Part shown: in pieces, positions 15,010-17,276 of the stretch
Layout: each line of letters opens with the position of its first letter
Position numbering within the stretch: the stretch's first letter is position 1
Source of the DNA: Candidatus Sigynarchaeota archaeon
Lineage (GTDB): Archaea; Asgardarchaeota; Jordarchaeia; Jordarchaeales; Jordarchaeaceae
Length of the DNA: 17,276 nt
NCBI GenBank assembly: GCA_030587505.1
Contig: JAUQYY010000037.1
Location: forward strand, 1 to 17,276
Direction: 5' to 3'
The notes under the pieces: model-generated
What the model was told of the DNA's origin: nothing
Databases searched by the model: none
The model's input: the letters and a program-made list of their open reading frames with translations, nothing else
Translations under genes and position numbers: made by a program

Positions 15010-15048
15010 TCGAATCCTTCAAAAGAGGTTTAACCGTTATAAAAATAA
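15010..15048 (-). promoter_or_regulatory. Probable promoter of the GTPase-trmJ pair
   Basis: On the minus strand TTTTATAA (15044-15037) is a good TATA-like box within an AT-rich stretch. Initiation about 25 bases downstream, near 15015, would leave a leader of about 25 bases containing the GGAGGGA binding site. The 103-base gap after the HemK2-like gene supports a new transcription unit here. Confidence 0.45.
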
Positions 15049-15093
15049 AAATTGTGACATTTTAAACATGTCTAAAAAAGAAGTTCAAACCGC

Positions 15094-15699
15094 TTATTCT
15101 CTTTTGAAAGTAATTAAAACTAATTTCTCGAAGAAAAATTTCTTTTCCGCCTCTTTTTTAACTTGAAACCCCTTCTTCTCGAGATAGGAAATAGTGCGTT
15201 CTATCCCCGATAACGAGGATAACACCATCTGCACTCTACCTGTATCCTCTAAAAACTTATCGAAGTTTGAAAGGAACGCGTCAATTACCGCCCTTCCATT
15301 CTCCCCTCCGTCCCACGCCTTTTCGATAATACCGGTCCTCCTTTCAGAAGCGTTAATCGGCAGGTAGGGAGGATTAAAAAGTATCAAACTAAATTGTTCA
15401 TTAGGTTTTAAGGCGCCCCACAAATTTCCTAGGCGTACCTCAACACGCGCCTCCATTCTGTTTAGAAGGACGTTTATTCTCGCATTCAAAACCGCTTTCT
15501 CAGAAATATCAACCCCCACTACTTTTTTAGCAATGTTTCCAGCTAGAATGGCCAAAACACCGCACCCAGTACCCATATCAAGAACGTGATCATTTACAAA
15601 TACCTTTAAGTTGTCAATTAATAGGAAAGTGTCATCTGAAGGATAGTAAACATCGTTAAACACAAGGAATTTAAAGCCTTGATATTCAAAGCGCTTCAT
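15094..15699 (-). CDS. HemK2/Mtq2-type protein methyltransferase
   Basis: This is a 201-residue SAM-dependent methyltransferase of the HemK2/N6AMT1/Mtq2 group. The group modifies the glutamine of the GGQ motif in class I release factors, here probably aRF1. Motif I is LDMGTGCGVLAILAG (40-54). The acidic ribose-binding residue is in GVDIS (62-66). The catalytic NPPYLP is at 109-114, as expected for a glutamine N5 methyltransferase. It lacks the extra N-terminal domain of bacterial PrmC, matching the archaeal/eukaryotic form, which works with a Trm112 partner (not in this window). The ATG overlaps the KsgA stop as ATGA, so translation is coupled. Rpo4-DUF655-KsgA-HemK2 is a familiar archaeal gene string. 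Confidence 0.9.
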   Translation of the reverse strand: MKRFEYQGFKFLVFNDVYYPSDDTFLLIDNLKVFVNDHVLDMGTGCGVLAILAGNIAKKVVGVDISEKAVLNARINVLLNRMEARVEVRLGNLWGALKPNEQFSLILFNPPYLPINASERRTGIIEKAWDGGENGRAVIDAFLSNFDKFLEDTGRVQMVLSSLSGIERTISYLEKKGFQVKKEAEKKFFFEKLVLITFKRE

Positions 15700-16532
15700 C
15701 GATTGCGATACTCCATGAGTAGGGTATTAGCAATCATATTTATTTCACTCGGCGTTAGATTTCTCGCCCTTTTTTCCAAAACTTCGGACAAGGAGTTCAG
15801 ATTCAAAAGTCTTAAATCTTTTTTCTTTTTTTCAAGGTAGTATTTTAAGCCGTGTTTTGCTTTTTTATTGGGATGCATAAAGAGAAATCGTACTATTTCA
15901 AAAAAAACTGCCTCATCTAACGCTCTGAATGGTGGCGGCTTAGGTTTCAGCATAACGATTGCAGAATCTACTCGAGGAGGGGGATAGAACGCGGTCTGTG
16001 GAACACGCTCTAACAATTTTGCCTCCGCTTTATAATATACTCCAATGGTTAGTCTGCCATAATTTTTTGTACCAGGTTTTGCGGTTAAGCGCTCCGCAAA
16101 TTCAAGCTGATAGATTAAGACAGCTTTTTGGAATTTTGCAGAGAGAATTTTGAAAGTTAACGGGGAGGAGATAGAATAGGGAATATTGGATACAATTTTT
16201 TGAACAGACGGGAATTCCAGCTTTAAAGCGTCCCCATATATTAATTCTACATTATTGAAGCAAGATAATTTATCTTCAAGAACTCGAAACAATTTTTGAT
16301 CTTTTTCTATTGCATAAACCTTTTTGGCTTTCTCAGCTAGAGCTGAGGTTAATGTGCCTAACCCTGCGCCTATTTCGAGTACTGTATCGGTTGATTGTAC
16401 TTCTGAGTATTTGATCTCTTTTTCAAGCAAATCGGAGCTGACTATAAAATGTTGCCCTCTCTTCTTACTCGGTTTAATGTTACTTTCTTTTAGTAGTTTT
16501 AAAGTTTTTAAGAATAGATTATTCTTGGTCAA
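15696..16532 (-). CDS. ksgA: 16S rRNA dimethyladenosine transferase KsgA/Dim1
   Basis: This enzyme dimethylates two adjacent adenosines in the 3' terminal hairpin of small-subunit rRNA, a late step in 30S assembly. The 278 residues have the family features in order: KKRGQHFIVSSDLL (23-36), motif I EIGAGLGTLT (53-62), AIEKD (74-78), and GDAL (100-103). Motif IV is NIPYSISSP (116-124), followed by QLEFAERLTAKPG (142-154) and YPPPRVDSAI (183-192). The C-terminal helical domain is basic. The start is TTG 16532, seven bases after the DUF655 stop; no ATG is near, and the spacing suggests coupling rather than a strong binding site. It overlaps the HemK2-like gene by four bases. Confidence 0.96.
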   Translation of the reverse strand: MTKNNLFLKTLKLLKESNIKPSKKRGQHFIVSSDLLEKEIKYSEVQSTDTVLEIGAGLGTLTSALAEKAKKVYAIEKDQKLFRVLEDKLSCFNNVELIYGDALKLEFPSVQKIVSNIPYSISSPLTFKILSAKFQKAVLIYQLEFAERLTAKPGTKNYGRLTIGVYYKAEAKLLERVPQTAFYPPPRVDSAIVMLKPKPPPFRALDEAVFFEIVRFLFMHPNKKAKHGLKYYLEKKKKDLRLLNLNSLSEVLEKRARNLTPSEINMIANTLLMEYRNR

Positions 16533-16539
16533 TTCTAAA

Positions 16540-17121
16540 TCATTCTTGACCAGTTGTAGGTGGACGAGTGAACAGACGATACTTATCTTCTCCTTTTAAC
16601 TCGCTCAGTATTCGGTTAACTATCGCCTTTTTTGGCTCGGGCATTCGCACCCTGTTCATAATATTTTCAAAACTTTTAAAAGGTTCTTTTTTTCTCTCCT
16701 CGAGAATTAGCCACATGGTCTTTCTTCCTATACCCGGAATAAGTTTTAACTGATGCATTCTTGTTGTGATTGGGCGAGCGTTATTGAAAAAGTCCACAAA
16801 TTCTTTTTCTCTTAACTGTACGATTTTTTCAATTACAAATGGAAGTTCTGATTTGGCTGTGGGAGTGAGGTCATCGTAGCGTATTCGCCTTTGAACGTGA
16901 TCGATTTTTTTACGTGATCCCTTGCCTATGTAAATTCTCTCATGGAGGGAAAATGAAACGCCTTTTTTTGGAACAAGCTCCAACAGTGTAAAATATGTTT
17001 CACCGACAGCTTGCGTTATTGGCTCCCTTTGAAAGGTTGGTCTAGGATCGTTTGCATAACCCTGCGGTAAATGGTCTAACACATATGCAAACTCCTCATA
17101 CTTTTTAGAACTCAACATCAT
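16540..17121 (-). CDS. DUF655 nucleic-acid-binding protein with helix-hairpin-helix
   Basis: This 193-residue archaeal conserved protein belongs to the DUF655 family. The N-terminal part (about 8-75) is a small beta-rich domain containing YVLDHLPQG (13-21), ETYFTLLELVPKKG (41-54) and ERIYIGKGSRKKI (61-73). A helix-hairpin-helix follows at 125-143 with LKLIPGIGRK, and a second related helix pair with FENIMNRV lies near 151-158, followed by PEPKKAIVNRI. Such repeats bind nucleic-acid backbone without base specificity, and the constant placement beside Rpo4 and KsgA suggests an RNA or ribosome-linked role that is not established. The ATG at 17121 is preceded by GGGAG with suitable spacing. Confidence 0.92.
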   Translation of the reverse strand: MMLSSKKYEEFAYVLDHLPQGYANDPRPTFQREPITQAVGETYFTLLELVPKKGVSFSLHERIYIGKGSRKKIDHVQRRIRYDDLTPTAKSELPFVIEKIVQLREKEFVDFFNNARPITTRMHQLKLIPGIGRKTMWLILEERKKEPFKSFENIMNRVRMPEPKKAIVNRILSELKGEDKYRLFTRPPTTGQE

Positions 17122-17158
17122 AGTTTCTCCCGCCTTCCAATCTTGAGAAGAATTAGGA

Positions 17159-17276
17159 TCACGCTTCCTCTAAAATCTTTAAAAACTCACTTAACTCGTC
17201 CTCAGTAAAAATCTTTTGCTCATTCGTTAAAAAAACACGAAGCTCATCAACACTCTTTGGAACAGCGTTAACGATT
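17159..17276 (-). CDS. rpo4: RNA polymerase subunit Rpo4 (F), C-terminal fragment cut by window edge
   Basis: Only the last 38 codons are in the window, ending at TGA 17159-17161. The peptide contains IVNAVPKSVDELRVFL, then a short EDELSEFLKIL tail. This is the C-terminal HRDC-like helix pair typical of Rpo4/RpoF, the partner of Rpo7 in the polymerase stalk. The following DUF655-KsgA-HemK2 order, which usually accompanies this subunit in archaea, supports the call. The 37-base gap to DUF655 suggests one transcript. Confidence 0.85.
   Translation of the reverse strand, partial: IVNAVPKSVDELRVFLTNEQKIFTEDELSEFLKILEEA

Noticed and set aside
15007..15020. tRNA T-arm-like GGGTCGAATCC
   Set aside because: No acceptor stem, D-arm or anticodon arm can be drawn around it, and it lies in the leader of the GTPase gene.
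1..17276. CRISPR arrays, insertion sequences and integrase or attachment sites
   Set aside because: No regularly spaced repeats, transposase motifs or target-site duplications were seen.

Overview
The window is archaeal and moderately AT-rich. It carries genes found only in archaea or shared by archaea and eukaryotes: transcription factor S, RNA polymerase subunits Rpo11 (L) and Rpo4 (F), the exosome subunit Csl4, Dph2, ribosomal protein L10e, DUF655 and UPF0146. TATA/BRE-like boxes and GGAGG/GAGGTGA ribosome binding sites are visible, and several genes start with TTG or GTG. The gene content would suit an uncultivated TACK-type lineage such as Bathyarchaeia, but the sequence alone does not settle this.

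Layout. Positions 1-811 hold two small unrecognised plus-strand genes, one with a membrane anchor, followed by a 366-base gap. Positions 1178-5021 form a leftward information-processing block: Dph2, a METTL5-like methyltransferase, Csl4, Rpo11, an RNase III-fold protein and TFS. Positions 5193-9511 form a rightward gluconeogenic block: enolase, UPF0146 and phosphoenolpyruvate synthase. A gap of about 530 bases precedes L10e (10045-10566). From 10630 to the right edge all genes run leftward. The rightmost group is Rpo4 (partial), DUF655, KsgA/Dim1 and a HemK2-type methyltransferase. Next come a TGS-domain GTPase overlapping a TrmJ-like SPOUT methyltransferase, then a 604-residue protein overlapping a dCTP deaminase/dUTPase-family gene.

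Main discovery. The phosphoenolpyruvate synthase gene is interrupted by exactly 28 bases (7480-7507) carrying an in-frame stop. The interruption folds with its flanks into a textbook archaeal bulge-helix-bulge (3-nt bulge, 4-bp helix, 3-nt bulge). Cutting after the second base of each bulge, as the tRNA-splicing endonuclease does, removes exactly these 28 bases. This restores the conserved AED-LPGASFAGQQ reading frame and gives a normal enzyme of about 799 residues. It is therefore a strong candidate for a protein-coding BHB intron in a central metabolic gene.

A second notable item is the 604-residue protein. It appears to be a dead zinc metallopeptidase in which the expected HExxH reads NQIGN; it is translationally coupled to the dCTP deaminase-like gene. 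Other observations are a codon-usage break inside the synthase gene, a perfect inverted repeat in its leader, and an Obg/DRG-like GTPase with altered G3 and G4 motifs.
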